Shown: positions 52,996-62,328, counted from the stretch's first letter. The stretch: 64,000 bases of DNA from Saccharopolyspora thermophila (GCF_014646075.1 NZ_BMMT01000009.1:62001-126000), one strand, 5' to 3'. Numbers and translations are program-made. Notes: generated from the letters alone by a model not told the origin.

Positions 52996-53851
52996 CGTCG
53001 CCTCCCAGGGCCTCGGCGGCGACGCGGCGGGCCTTGGCCAGCTCCGCTTCGAGCACCGGGAACTCCGGGATCCGGTCGTCCCACTCCAGCAGCGTCGGCA
53101 CTCCGCCGGTGAGCCGGACGGCCTCCCGGTACAGCTCCCACACCGGGTCGGCCACGGGCGCGTCGTGGGTGTCGATGATGTGCGTGCCGTGGTCGGTGTG
53201 CCCGGCCAGGTGCAGCTGCACGACGCGGTCGTGCGGCAGCGCCCGCAGGTACTCCAGCGGGTCGAAGTCGTGGTTGCGGGCGGAGACGTGAACGTTGTTG
53301 ACGTCCAGCAGCAACCCGCAGTCGGCGTCCTCGGCGAGCCGCGCGAGGAACTCCCACTCGGTCATGGTCGCCCCGGTGAACTGCACGTAGGTGCTGGGGT
53401 TCTCCAGCACGAGCCGGCGCCCCAGGACGTCCTGCGCGGCCCGCACCCGCCGCACCACGTGGGTCAGCGCCTCCTCGGTCAGCGGCAGCGGCAGCAGTTC
53501 GTGGGTGTTGATGCCGAGCACCCCGGTCCAGCACACGTGGTCGGACACCCACCGGGCCCCGGTTGCCTCGGCCAACCGGCGCAGCCGCTCGAGGTAGTCC
53601 AGATCGAGCGGGTCGGTGCTGCCGATGGACATCGACACCCCGTGCAGCACGACGGGGTAGCGGTCCGCGACCTCCTCCAGCGCCCACCGCCGGTGCCCGT
53701 GCGGGTCGAGGTGGTTCTCCGAGATGGCCTCGAAGAAGTCGACCGCCGGGCGCTCGCGCCGGATGTGCTCCAGGTGCGGGGTGCGCAAGCCCACCCCGAA
53801 GGCCAGGCGCCCGAGATCGCCCGGCCGGGCGGCCGGGGGATGGGACGTCAC
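52988..53851 (-). CDS. DUF692 multinuclear iron-dependent oxidase (MNIO)
   Basis: A 287-residue TIM-barrel DUF692 protein. All expected metal ligands are visible: H70 (LHGVSMSIG), D104/H105 (SDHVCW), E150 (LENPST), D183, N186 and H188 (LDVNNVHVS), H214/H218 (LHLAGH), D227/H229 (DTHDAP) and E256 (LLEWDD). Members (MbnB, BufB, TglH) oxidise cysteine residues in ribosomal peptides to oxazolone/thioamide, oxazole or excised products. GTG at 53851 overlaps the stop of the Cys-rich gene and has CAGGAGG 4 nt upstream, which strongly suggests that the upstream Cys-rich protein is the substrate. Confidence 0.88.
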   Translation of the reverse strand: MTSHPPAARPGDLGRLAFGVGLRTPHLEHIRRERPAVDFFEAISENHLDPHGHRRWALEEVADRYPVVLHGVSMSIGSTDPLDLDYLERLRRLAEATGARWVSDHVCWTGVLGINTHELLPLPLTEEALTHVVRRVRAAQDVLGRRLVLENPSTYVQFTGATMTEWEFLARLAEDADCGLLLDVNNVHVSARNHDFDPLEYLRALPHDRVVQLHLAGHTDHGTHIIDTHDAPVADPVWELYREAVRLTGGVPTLLEWDDRIPEFPVLEAELAKARRVAAEALGGDDA

Positions 53852-54429
53852 GCGTCCTCCTGCGTGCGGTTCTCGGCGGGGTGCGGCGGGATGTCCTCGT
53901 CCCGCATCACGTCGTAGCGCGGCAGCATGTCGTCGGGGATGCCCTCGCCCGGCGACGGGCCGAAGGCGAGGTTGGCCTCGTGCATGCGGGCCTCGAACAG
54001 CCGCCGGGCCTGCTTCCACACGCTCTTGCCCTTGAGCGGTCCGGCGGAGAAGACGCGGCTGACGTTGACCGGGCTGGCGCAGCTGCCGTTGAACCGGCAC
54101 GCCTGGGCACCCGGGTAGAACTGCTGGTAGTCGCCGCCGTGGTAGCCGCACCCGCCCTGGCCGCGGCAGTGCCCCTCGCCGTGGCAGACGTGCTCCACCG
54201 TCGCACAGGTGCCGGTCCCCGCCATGTAGGCGTTCCCGTCGGCGTCCAGGCCCTTGCAGGCGCTCAGGCCCATGCAGATGTGCAGTTCCATCGCTTCGGC
54301 CGGAGCGCCGCGGTCCCGCCCGTGTCGCCGCCCGCGGTCGCGGACCTCGGCGGCGTACTCGGCCGACAACCACGGTGTGGCCTCGTCCTGTTGCCGGTGC
54401 CCGTCGTGTTGGTGGCCCGAACCGGTCAT
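53848..54429 (-). CDS. Cys/His-rich 193-residue protein, putative MNIO substrate
   Basis: A 193-residue protein with no signal peptide. Eight cysteines at 52, 58, 75, 82, 88, 94, 111 and 117 are clustered in the middle third, repeatedly as CX5C (52/58, 82/88, 88/94, 111/117). Histidines are interleaved, e.g. [10 protein letters not shown] (79-88) and GCGYHG (93-98). GEGHC resembles the EGKC repeat of bufferin precursors. The His-rich N-terminus (GHQHDGH) may bind metal. A conserved-looking C-terminal third ([22 protein letters not shown]) is unlike a typical follower. ATG at 54429 with GAGG 6 nt upstream; the next gene starts within its stop. Function unknown; it could also be a metal-storage or Fe-S protein. 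Confidence 0.72.
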   Translation of the reverse strand: MTGSGHQHDGHRQQDEATPWLSAEYAAEVRDRGRRHGRDRGAPAEAMELHICMGLSACKGLDADGNAYMAGTGTCATVEHVCHGEGHCRGQGGCGYHGGDYQQFYPGAQACRFNGSCASPVNVSRVFSAGPLKGKSVWKQARRLFEARMHEANLAFGPSPGEGIPDDMLPRYDVMRDEDIPPHPAENRTQEDA

Positions 54430-54995
54430 GCCGCACCTCGCCCGCTTCCGGAGATCCCGACTGCTGCGGCGCCGGCCCCGCGGCGCCACATTCCTGCGTA
54501 CCGAGGTCGCCGGTGCGCCACTACGGCGGATTGCCGGTTTCCCTCGACCGGGCCACCGGTTCCCCTCCATCGAGCAGTGGAAACGGAGAGCCGTTCGCGA
54601 AATCCGTTGTCCCGCCCGGGTTCGGCGCAGACGTCGCTCTCCTCGGTGCGAGCCGAACGCGTCACCCGTGGCGACTCCGTGCTGGGGGTTGCTGTGCGTG
54701 CCGGCCGGCAGCGGCGCACCCGGGCGCCGACCCCGAGCGTGCCCGACGCACCGGCGCTTCGCCTGCTCGGGGGAATTCCGGCGACCCCGCTTCGAGCCGC
54801 TGGCCGCATTGTCCCTCGCCAGCGGCGTGCCGCGCGGTCGACCGCGGCCAACCGGGAACTCTGGGTAACCGATTGATCATTGCGCGTGGTCCCCGCTGGT
54901 CATACCTTCGGTGGACGGGCCGACCGGCTCGTCATCGCGGCTCTCCGGAGACCGTCGCCCGAGGGCAGCAGTGACCGAAGGGGTGCAGCGCAGCC
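54430..54995. other. 566-bp divergent intergenic region
   Basis: Lies between the MNIO operon and the pyrimidine catabolic operon, which diverge. Two related GGGGAACCGG and GGGAAACCGG stretches (minus strand, around 54540-54570) resemble sigma-factor -35 elements but no matching -10 is evident. No gene or RNA is supported; the open frames here are short or lack ribosome sites. Confidence 0.4.
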
Positions 54996-55838
54996 ATGCC
55001 CAACATCGTCCGTGCCGCGCTGGTCCAGGCGAAGTGGACCGGCGACACCGCCTCGATGGTCGACCAGCACGAGGCGCACGCCCGCGCCGCCGCCGCGCAG
55101 GGCGCCCGGATCATCGGGTTCCAGGAGGTCTTCAACGCGCCGTACTTCTGCCAGGTGCAGGACCCGGAGCACCACAGGTGGGCCGAACCGGTGCCCGACG
55201 GGCCGACCACGCGGCGGATGTGCGCGCTGGCGCGGGAACTCGGCATGGTCCTCGTCGTGCCGCTCTACGAGATCGACGGCCCCGGCTTCTACTACAACAC
55301 CGCCGCGGTGATCGACGCCGACGGCAGCTACCTCGGCAAGTACCGCAAGCACCACCTGCCGCACCTGCCGGGATTCTGGGAGAAGTTCTACTTCCGGCCC
55401 GGCAACCTCGGCTGGCCGGTGTTCGACACCGCGGTCGGGCGCATCGGCGTCTACATCTGCTACGACCGGCACTTCCCGGAGGGATGGCGCGCCCTCGGGC
55501 TGGCCGGAGCCCAGCTGGTCTACAACCCGTCGGCGACCAGCCGCGGCCTGTCGGCCTACCTGTGGCAGCTCGAGCAACCCGCCGCGGCGGTCGCCAACGA
55601 GTACTTCGTCGCCGCCATCAACCGGGTCGGCGTCGAGGAGTACGGCGACAACGACTTCTACGGAACCAGCTACTTCGTCGACCCCTACGGGCGGTTCGTC
55701 GGCGAACCCGCCAGCACCACCGACGAGGAGCTGCTGGTGCGCGATCTGGACTTCGACCTGATCGACGAGGTCCGCCGTACCTGGGCGTTCTACCGCGACC
55801 GCCGCCCGGACGCCTACCAGCCGCTGGTCCAGCCGTGA
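54996..55838 (+). CDS. Nitrilase-superfamily N-carbamoyl-beta-alanine amidohydrolase (beta-ureidopropionase-like)
   Basis: A 280-residue carbon-nitrogen hydrolase with the Glu-Lys-Cys triad visible: E44 (FQEVFNAP), K118 (KYRKHHLPHL) and C155 (YICYDRHFPE). The N-terminal FNAPYFC segment and length match N-carbamoyl-beta-alanine/N-carbamoylputrescine amidases. With a dihydropyrimidinase and a beta-alanine-type aminotransferase in the same operon, the role is step 3 of reductive pyrimidine catabolism, releasing beta-alanine, CO2 and ammonia. It is the first gene of the operon; 10 bp separate it from the aminotransferase. Confidence 0.86.
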   Translation: MPNIVRAALVQAKWTGDTASMVDQHEAHARAAAAQGARIIGFQEVFNAPYFCQVQDPEHHRWAEPVPDGPTTRRMCALARELGMVLVVPLYEIDGPGFYYNTAAVIDADGSYLGKYRKHHLPHLPGFWEKFYFRPGNLGWPVFDTAVGRIGVYICYDRHFPEGWRALGLAGAQLVYNPSATSRGLSAYLWQLEQPAAAVANEYFVAAINRVGVEEYGDNDFYGTSYFVDPYGRFVGEPASTTDEELLVRDLDFDLIDEVRRTWAFYRDRRPDAYQPLVQP

Positions 55839-55848
55839 GGGAGGGGCG

Positions 55849-57147
55849 ATGACGAGCACGCACGCCGAACTGACCAAGCGGCACCGCGCCGTGCTGCCGG
55901 ACTGGCTCACGCTCTACTACGACCAGCCGATCGACCTCGCCCGTGGCGAGGGGCGGCACGTCTGGGACGCCGAGGGAAACCGCTACCTGGACTTCTTCGG
56001 CGGCATCCTGACCACGCTGACCGCGCACGCGCTGCCGGAGGTCACCGCCGCCGTCCGCGAGCAGGCGGGCAGGGTGCTGCACACCTCGACGCTGTACCTC
56101 AACCGCCCCATGATCGAGCTGGCCGAACGCATCGCCGAGCTGTCCGGCATCAACGACCCGCGGGTCTTCTTCACCACCAGCGGCACCGAGGCCAACGACA
56201 CCGCGCTGCTGCTGGCGACCGCGCACCGCCGCTCCAACCAGGTCCTCGCGCTGCGCAACAGCTACCACGGCAGGTCGTTCTCCGCGCTGGCCGTCACCGG
56301 CAACCGCGGCTGGTCGCCGACCAGCCTCTCCCCGGTGCAGACCGCCTTCGTGCACGGCACCCGCCGTCGTGGCACGCCGCTGGCCGACCTGCCCGACGAG
56401 CGGTTCGCCGAGGCGTGCGTGGCCGACCTGGAGGACGTGCTGGGTCAGCTGCACGGCAACGTGGCCTGCCTGATCGCCGAGCCGATCCAGGGCGTCGGCG
56501 GGTCCTCGGTGGTGCCCGACGGCCTGCTGGCCCGCTTCAAGGAGGTCCTCGACCGGCACGGCATCCTGTGGATCAGCGACGAGGTGCAGACCGGGTGGGG
56601 CCGCACCGGCGAGCACTTCTGGGGCTGGCAGGCGCACGCCGGCAGCGGCCCGCCGGACGTGGTCACCTTCGCCAAGGGCCTCGGCAACGGCCTGTCCATC
56701 GGCGGGGTCGTGGCCCGCGCCGAGGTGATGAACAGCGTCGGCACCAACTCGATCTCCACCTTCGGTGGCAGCCCGATCACCGCCGCCGGCGCGCTGGCCA
56801 ACCTCGACCACCTGCTGCGGCACAACCTGCAGGGCAACGCCGCGCGCGTCGGCGCGGTCCTGCGCCGCCAGCTCGAGGGCGCACCGGACCGCGCACCCGC
56901 GGTGGTCGACGTGCGCGGCAAGGGCCTGATGATCGGGATCGAACTGGCGCACCCGGACGGAACACCCGCACCGGACCTCGCCACCGAGGTGCTGGAGGAG
57001 ACCCGGCGCGGCGGCGTGCTCATCGGCAGGGGTGGGCTGGACGGCAACGTCCTGCGCATCGCCCCGCCGCTGAGCCTCACCGAGGACGAGGCCCACGAGG
57101 GCGCCGCGGTGGTGCTGGCGGCGCTGGAGGGAGTGGGGCGGCGATGA
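55849..57147 (+). CDS. Class III aminotransferase, probable beta-alanine:pyruvate/glyoxylate type
   Basis: A 432-residue PLP fold-type I class III transaminase: FFTTSGTEAND near residue 104, DEVQTGWGRTG near residue 244, and the PLP lysine in VTFAKGLGNG near residue 275. The sequence resembles AGXT2/3-amino-2-methylpropionate transaminases. It probably converts beta-alanine (or 3-aminoisobutyrate) to the semialdehyde at the end of the pyrimidine pathway. GAGGGAGGGG precedes the ATG. Its TGA overlaps the next ATG. Confidence 0.86.
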   Translation: MTSTHAELTKRHRAVLPDWLTLYYDQPIDLARGEGRHVWDAEGNRYLDFFGGILTTLTAHALPEVTAAVREQAGRVLHTSTLYLNRPMIELAERIAELSGINDPRVFFTTSGTEANDTALLLATAHRRSNQVLALRNSYHGRSFSALAVTGNRGWSPTSLSPVQTAFVHGTRRRGTPLADLPDERFAEACVADLEDVLGQLHGNVACLIAEPIQGVGGSSVVPDGLLARFKEVLDRHGILWISDEVQTGWGRTGEHFWGWQAHAGSGPPDVVTFAKGLGNGLSIGGVVARAEVMNSVGTNSISTFGGSPITAAGALANLDHLLRHNLQGNAARVGAVLRRQLEGAPDRAPAVVDVRGKGLMIGIELAHPDGTPAPDLATEVLEETRRGGVLIGRGGLDGNVLRIAPPLSLTEDEAHEGAAVVLAALEGVGRR

Positions 57148-58544
57148 GCCGGAAGATCATCCGCGGTGGCCTGGTGATCACCGCGACCGAGGAGCTCCGC
57201 GCCGACGTGCTCGTCGACGGCGAGCGGGTGGCCGCCGTGGCCGCGCCGGAGATCGCCGAGCAGTGGGTGTCCACAGCGGACGCGGTGCTCGACGCCGACG
57301 GCCACTACGTGATCCCCGGCGGCGTCGACGTGCACACCCACATGCAGATGCCCTTCGGCGGCACCCATTCGTCGGACACCTTCGAGACCGGCACCCGCGC
57401 CGCCGCCTGGGGCGGCACCACCACGATCGTTGACTTCGCGATCCAGCCGGTCGGCGGCTCGCCGCGCGAGGGCCTGGACGCCTGGCACGCCAAGGCCGAC
57501 GGGCGGTGCGCCATCGACTATGCCTTCCACATGATCCTCTCCGACGTCGGCGACGAGGCGCTCAAGGAGATGGACACACTGGTCGCCGAGGGGATCACCA
57601 GCTTCAAGCTGTTCATGGCCTATCCCGGCGTGTTCTACAGCGACGATGGGCAGATTTTGCGCGCCATGCAGCAGGCCGCCGACAACGGCGCGCTGGTCAT
57701 GATGCACGCCGAGAACGGCATCGCCATCGACGTCCTGGTACGGCAGGCGCTGGCCGCCGGGCGCACCGACCCGCGCCACCACGCGCAGGTCCGGCACCCG
57801 CTGCTGGAGGCCGAGGCCACCCACCGCGCGATCCAGCTGTCCAGAGTGGCCGGTGCCCCGCTGTACGTCGTGCACGTCTCGGCCACCGAGGCGGTCGCCG
57901 AGATCGCCCGGGCCCGCGACGGCGGGCTCAGCGTCTTCGGCGAGACCTGCCCGCAGTATCTGTTCCTGACCGCCGACGAGCTGGCCCGGCCCGGGTTCGA
58001 GGGCGCCAAGTACGTCTGCTCCACGCCGCTGCGGCCCGCCGACCACCAGCAGAACCTGTGGCGGGCGTTGCGCACCGACGACCTTTCGGTGGTCTCCACC
58101 GACCACTGCCCGTTCTGCTTCACGGACCAGAAGGAACTCGGTCGCGGCGACTTCTCCAGGATTCCCAACGGCATCCCGGGCGTGGAGAACCGCATCGACC
58201 TGCTGCACCAGGCCGTGGTGGAGGGCCGCATCAGCCGCCGCCGCTGGGTGGAACTGGCCTGCACCACCCCGGCGCGGATGTTCGGGCTACACCCCCGCAA
58301 GGGCACCATCGCCCCCGGCAGCGATGCCGACATCGTGATCTACGATCCGCGCGCCGAGCACGTGCTGTCCGCCGAGACGCATTACATGAACGTCGACTAC
58401 AACGCCTACGAGGGCCGCCGCGTCACCGGTGCGGTGCGCACCGTGCTGTCCCGGGGCGACGTGATCGTCGACGCCGGCACCTACCAGGGCCGCGCCGGGC
58501 ACGGCGCGTTCCTGCGCCGCGACACCTGCCAGTACCTGGTCTGA
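57144..58544 (+). CDS. hydA: Dihydropyrimidinase (D-hydantoinase)
   Basis: A 466-residue amidohydrolase-superfamily enzyme of the cyclic amidase group. Zn ligands are in DVHTHMQMP (about 60-68), the carboxylated lysine in TSFKLFMAY near residue 152, His residues in VVHVSA and the Asp in STDHCPF. It hydrolyses dihydrouracil or hydantoins to N-carbamoyl amino acids. ATG overlaps the aminotransferase stop codon; 29 bp upstream of the luciferase-like gene. It is the second step of the reductive pathway. Confidence 0.9.
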   Translation: MSRKIIRGGLVITATEELRADVLVDGERVAAVAAPEIAEQWVSTADAVLDADGHYVIPGGVDVHTHMQMPFGGTHSSDTFETGTRAAAWGGTTTIVDFAIQPVGGSPREGLDAWHAKADGRCAIDYAFHMILSDVGDEALKEMDTLVAEGITSFKLFMAYPGVFYSDDGQILRAMQQAADNGALVMMHAENGIAIDVLVRQALAAGRTDPRHHAQVRHPLLEAEATHRAIQLSRVAGAPLYVVHVSATEAVAEIARARDGGLSVFGETCPQYLFLTADELARPGFEGAKYVCSTPLRPADHQQNLWRALRTDDLSVVSTDHCPFCFTDQKELGRGDFSRIPNGIPGVENRIDLLHQAVVEGRISRRRWVELACTTPARMFGLHPRKGTIAPGSDADIVIYDPRAEHVLSAETHYMNVDYNAYEGRRVTGAVRTVLSRGDVIVDAGTYQGRAGHGAFLRRDTCQYLV

Positions 58545-58573
58545 CGGACCGAACCCACGGAAGGGGCCGTGAC

Positions 58574-59569
58574 ATGGATCTTGGTCTCGTGCTGCAGACC
58601 GACCCACCGGCGTCGCTGGTCGTGGACCGGATGCGTCGCGCCGAGCAGCTCGGCTTCAGCCACGGGTGGACCTTCGACTCCTGCGTGCTGTGGCAGGAGC
58701 CGTTCGTCATCCACAGCCAGATCCTGGCCGCCACCGAGCGGCTGCGGGTCGGCCCGATGGTGACCAACCCGGCCACCCGCGACTGGACGGTCACCGCGTC
58801 GACCTTCGCCACGCTCAACGACATGTTCGGGCCGCGCACCGTGTGCGGCATTGGCCGGGGCGACTCGGCGGTGCGGGTGACCGGCGGGCGACCCACCACG
58901 CTGGCCACCCTGGAGCAGGCCATGCACGTGATCAAGGAGCTGGCCGAGGGCCGCGAGGTGCAGCTGCACGGCACACCGGTGCGGTTGCCGTGGGTGCGCG
59001 GCGGCAGCCTGCCGATCTGGATGGGCGCCTACGGCCCCAAGGCGCTGGAGCTGGTGGGGCGGCAGGCCGACGGTTTCATCCTGCAGCTGGCCGACCCGTT
59101 CCTGACGCGCTGGATGGTCGACCACGTCCGCCGGGCCGCCGCGGACGCCGGGCGTGACCCGTCGTCGATCGCGGTGTGCGTGGCCGCGCCCGCCTACGTC
59201 GGCGAGGACCTCGACCACGCCCGCGAGCAGTGCCGCTGGTTCGGCGGCATGGTCGGCAACCACGTCGCCGACCTGGTCGAGCGCTACGGCACGGCCGGGG
59301 CGGTACCCACCGCGCTCACCGACTACATCAAGGACCGGAAGGGCTACGACTACGCGCACCACGGCCGTCCGGGCAGCCGCAGCACCGACTTCGTGCCCGA
59401 CGAGATCGTGGACCGCTTCTGCCTCCTCGGCCCGGTCGCGGCGCACCTGGACCGGCTGGCCGAGCTCCGCGAAACCGGGGTGGACCAGTTCGCCGTCTAC
59501 GCGATGCACGACGCGATCGACTCCACTGTGGAGACCTACGGCGAACAGATCATCCCGGTCGTGTCCTGA
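58574..59569 (+). CDS. Luciferase-like F420/flavin-dependent oxidoreductase (TIGR03842-type)
   Basis: A 331-residue luciferase-like monooxygenase-fold protein: MDLGLVLQTDPP start, VGPMVTNPATRDW near residue 56, IGRGDSAVRVTG near residue 94 and WMGAYGPKALEL near residue 150. This corresponds to a subgroup (TIGR03842) that is repeatedly found next to dihydropyrimidinase genes. There is no dihydropyrimidine dehydrogenase gene in the operon, so this protein could supply the uracil/thymine reduction step using F420H2 or FMN. That is inference; no activity can be read from sequence. Confidence 0.8.
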   Translation: MDLGLVLQTDPPASLVVDRMRRAEQLGFSHGWTFDSCVLWQEPFVIHSQILAATERLRVGPMVTNPATRDWTVTASTFATLNDMFGPRTVCGIGRGDSAVRVTGGRPTTLATLEQAMHVIKELAEGREVQLHGTPVRLPWVRGGSLPIWMGAYGPKALELVGRQADGFILQLADPFLTRWMVDHVRRAAADAGRDPSSIAVCVAAPAYVGEDLDHAREQCRWFGGMVGNHVADLVERYGTAGAVPTALTDYIKDRKGYDYAHHGRPGSRSTDFVPDEIVDRFCLLGPVAAHLDRLAELRETGVDQFAVYAMHDAIDSTVETYGEQIIPVVS

Positions 59570-59721
59570 CCGGCGGGTGGCGCCGCGCTGCCACCGACCA
59601 CCTGCGGGCAGCGGCCCGGGCGTTGCCCGCACCGCTGGCTGCGGGTCACACCGGGGTTGCTTTGTAGAGTTCCGCGGGAACTCGCAGGCCCCGGTCGGCG
59701 GGGTGGAACGGAAGGCACGCC

Positions 59722-61056
59722 ATGCGGCAGGGACTCGGCGCGAAGCTCGGCATCGGCTGGCGGGTGCACGGGGACGGCAGCACTCCGCGCCCCGGTGAGA
59801 CGGTGGCCCCGGACGAACGGTTGTCCTGGGGGCGCACCATCGGCCTGGGGGCGCAGCACGTCGTCGCCATGTTCGGCGCCACCTTCGTCTTCCCGGTGCT
59901 GATGGGCCTGGACCCGAACCTGGCGATCATGGTTTCGGGCGCGGCGACGATCCTGTTCCTGCTGATCGTGCAGGGCAGAATTCCCAGCTACCTGGGCAGC
60001 AGCGCGTCCTTCGTGGGTGCGGTGGCGGTGATCCGGGCCGGGGGCGGGGACTCCTCGGCGGTCACCGGCGCGATCCTGGTCTGCGCCCTCGTGCTGGCCG
60101 CCTTCGGACTGGTCATCCACGTCGTCGGGGCCCAGGCGGTGCACCGGCTGCTGCCGCCGGCCGTCTCCGGTGCGGTGGTGATGCTGATCGGCTTCAACCT
60201 TGCCCCGGTGGTGGCCGAGACCTACTGGCCGCAGGACCAGTGGATCGCGTTGATCACCATGGTGGTGGTGCTGGGCTGCAGTGTGCTGCTGCGCGGTTTC
60301 TGGTCGCGCATCGCGGTGTTGCTCGGCCTGGTCGCGGGCTACGCGCTGTCGTGGCTGTTCGACCGGGGTTTCGGGCCGATCACGGCGCCGGACGGCAGCG
60401 GCCAGGTCAGCACGCACCCGCGTGTCGACCTCAGCGCCGTGGCGGACGCCAGCTGGTTCGGCCTACCCAGCCTGCACGCCCCCTCGTTCGACGCCGCGGC
60501 GATCATCGTGGTGCTGCCCGCGGTGATCGCGCTGATCGCGGAGAACACCGGGCACGTCAAGGCGGTGGAGGAGATGACCGGCACCCGCCTGGACGGCAGC
60601 CTGGGCCGGGCCATCTTCGCCGACGGCTTCGCCAGCGCCCTGTCCAGCGCGGTCGGCGGCCCGCCCACCACCACGTACGCGGAGAACATCGGCGTGATGG
60701 CCGCGACCCGGGTGTACTCCACGGCGGCCTACTGGGTGGCGGCGATCGTGGCGATCCTGTTCGGACTGTGTCCGAAGTTCGGGGCGGTGGTCGCGGCGAC
60801 GCCCGGCGGCGTGCTGGGCGGCATCACGGTGGTGCTGTACGGCATGATCGGGCTGCTGGGCGCGAAGATCTGGGTGGAGAACCGGGTGGACTTCGGCGAT
60901 CCGGTCAACCTGCTGCCGCTGGCCGCCGGGCTGGTGGTCGGTATCGGGGGAGTGTCGCTGCAGATCACCCCGCGGTTCTCGCTCAGCGGCATCGCGCTGG
61001 GCACCCTGGTGACGCTGCTCGGCTACCACCTCCTGCGGGTGCTGGTGCGCCGCTGA
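59722..61056 (+). CDS. NCS2 family uracil/xanthine permease
   Basis: A 444-residue nucleobase-cation symporter of the UraA/UapA type with 14 predicted membrane segments. Landmarks are GAQHVVAMFGATFVFPVL (about 42-59), SSASFVGAVAVI near residue 100, IALIAENTGHVKAV near residue 275, and GGPPTTTYAENIGVMA near residue 315, which are typical of the family's substrate site. It probably imports uracil to feed the upstream catabolic genes. The ATG has GGAAGG at 8 nt. A gap of 152 bp from the LLM gene allows a separate promoter. Confidence 0.87.
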   Translation: MRQGLGAKLGIGWRVHGDGSTPRPGETVAPDERLSWGRTIGLGAQHVVAMFGATFVFPVLMGLDPNLAIMVSGAATILFLLIVQGRIPSYLGSSASFVGAVAVIRAGGGDSSAVTGAILVCALVLAAFGLVIHVVGAQAVHRLLPPAVSGAVVMLIGFNLAPVVAETYWPQDQWIALITMVVVLGCSVLLRGFWSRIAVLLGLVAGYALSWLFDRGFGPITAPDGSGQVSTHPRVDLSAVADASWFGLPSLHAPSFDAAAIIVVLPAVIALIAENTGHVKAVEEMTGTRLDGSLGRAIFADGFASALSSAVGGPPTTTYAENIGVMAATRVYSTAAYWVAAIVAILFGLCPKFGAVVAATPGGVLGGITVVLYGMIGLLGAKIWVENRVDFGDPVNLLPLAAGLVVGIGGVSLQITPRFSLSGIALGTLVTLLGYHLLRVLVRR

Positions 61057-61125
61057 TCGTCAGTGCGACCGGACCGGGCAGGGCTTACGTTCGGCAGCGG
61101 AGGGCCCGGTGTCGAGGAGGCCGCC

Positions 61126-61508
61126 ATGCTGCGTCCGGTCCACTTCGAGATCCACGTCTCCGACGTGGAGCGTGCCCGTGCGTTCTACGCCACCGTGTTC
61201 GGGTGGCGGTTCCAGCAATGGGAGGACAACCCGTACTGGCTGGTCTTCACCGGCACCGGTCCGGGCATCGACGGCGGCATGCGTCTGCGTTCCGGCCCGG
61301 AACCCACCGACGACACCCCGATCACCGGCTTCGCCACCACGATGGAGGTGGCCGATATGGACTCATGATGCTGTCGATCGTGCAGGACGCCGGCGGCCGG
61401 GTGACGATGCCCAGGACGGCGCTGACCGGCATGGGCTGGGTCGCCTACTGCCGTGACACCGAGGGCAACGTGTTCGGCATGTTCCAGGCCGACGACATGG
61501 CCACGTAG
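61126..61508 (+). pseudogene. VOC (glyoxalase/bleomycin-resistance) family protein, frameshifted
   Basis: The first 80 codons read MLRPVHFEIHVSDVERARAF... of a VOC metalloenzyme domain and then hit TGA at 61366. The family's C-terminal half continues in the -1 frame (from about 61365, IVQDAGGRVTMPRTALTG...GNVFGMFQADD) to a TAG at 61506. One missing base near 61363-61366 (between GAC-TC and ATGATG) restores a normal about 127-residue protein. It may be a genuine pseudogene, an assembly error, or a case of restart at the ATGATG. ATG at 61126 with GAGGAGG at 5 nt. Confidence 0.8.
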
Positions 61509-61527
61509 CCGCGGGCCGCTCCCGGGT

Positions 61528-62184
61528 TCAGCGCCGGGCGTTGGGCCGGTTCATGACGATGTCCTCGGGGGTGACGGGGCGGCCCGGCAGCGGGGTGCCC
61601 GGGCGGGCCTGCAGGCCGTCGAGCACCAGCGTCAGGTAGCGGGCGGGCGCGTCGCGGCGGACGTCCTCGGGGGCGGCGTGGATGTTCTGCAGCAGCATCG
61701 ACAGGATGATCCCGATGTCGCCGCTGCTGACGTCCGGCCACAGCGATCCGTTCTCCTGCGCGGCGCGCACCAGGCCGTCCATGATCTCCAGCAGCTCGTC
61801 GCGGCACCGCTGCAGTTCGGGGTCGTCGCCGAGGACGCTGCGGGCCCGCTCCGAGAGCATCGACAACCGGACCACGGTGTGCAGGTCGGTGCCGCTGAGC
61901 AGGACCTCGGTCAGCGCCTGCCAGGGGTCGGGCTCGCTGTCCACGATCTCGCGGGCCTTGTCGAGGACCCGTTGGAAGGCGTCCTGGCCGACGGCGCGGA
62001 TCAGCGAGTCGCGGTCCGGGAAGCGCCGGTAGAGCGTGCCGATGCCGACTCCGGCGATGCGGGCGATCTCCTCCATGGGCACATCGGTGCCGCGGTCGGT
62101 GAACGCCGTGCGGGCCGCGGTGATGATCCGGTCGCGGTTGCGGCGGGCGTCCGCCCGCAGTCGCGGGGTCGCGTCGGTGGTCAT
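61528..62184 (-). CDS. TetR family transcriptional regulator
   Basis: A 218-residue TetR regulator with the helix-turn-helix at about residues 20-62 (PMEEIARIAGVGIGTLYRRF), the SbtR-like variant typical of actinomycetes, and a divergent effector domain. ATG at 62184. It is divergent from the P450/ferredoxin pair; an 8-bp inverted repeat near the P450 promoter (62261-62288) is a probable operator, so it likely represses the P450. Confidence 0.87.
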   Translation of the reverse strand: MTTDATPRLRADARRNRDRIITAARTAFTDRGTDVPMEEIARIAGVGIGTLYRRFPDRDSLIRAVGQDAFQRVLDKAREIVDSEPDPWQALTEVLLSGTDLHTVVRLSMLSERARSVLGDDPELQRCRDELLEIMDGLVRAAQENGSLWPDVSSGDIGIILSMLLQNIHAAPEDVRRDAPARYLTLVLDGLQARPGTPLPGRPVTPEDIVMNRPNARR

Positions 62185-62260
62185 GGTCCTCGCTGGTGTC
62201 GTGCGGTGGGCTGGTGGGCGGATTGTCGCATGTCTCCCGGCGGGAGAAAGGTCGACGGAA

Positions 62261-62288
62261 TTCTTCCGGTTCGCTATAAACGGAAGAA
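62261..62288. promoter_or_regulatory. Inverted repeat operator upstream of P450 gene
   Basis: Arms TTCTTCCG (62261-62268) and CGGAAGAA (62281-62288), perfect 8-bp complement with a 12-base spacer containing a TATAAA-like -10 element. Lies 41 bp before the P450 ATG. Confidence 0.6.
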
Positions 62289-62328
62289 GTTCATCCAGTT
62301 GTCCGCTCGGTGATCAGGGAGTCACGTG

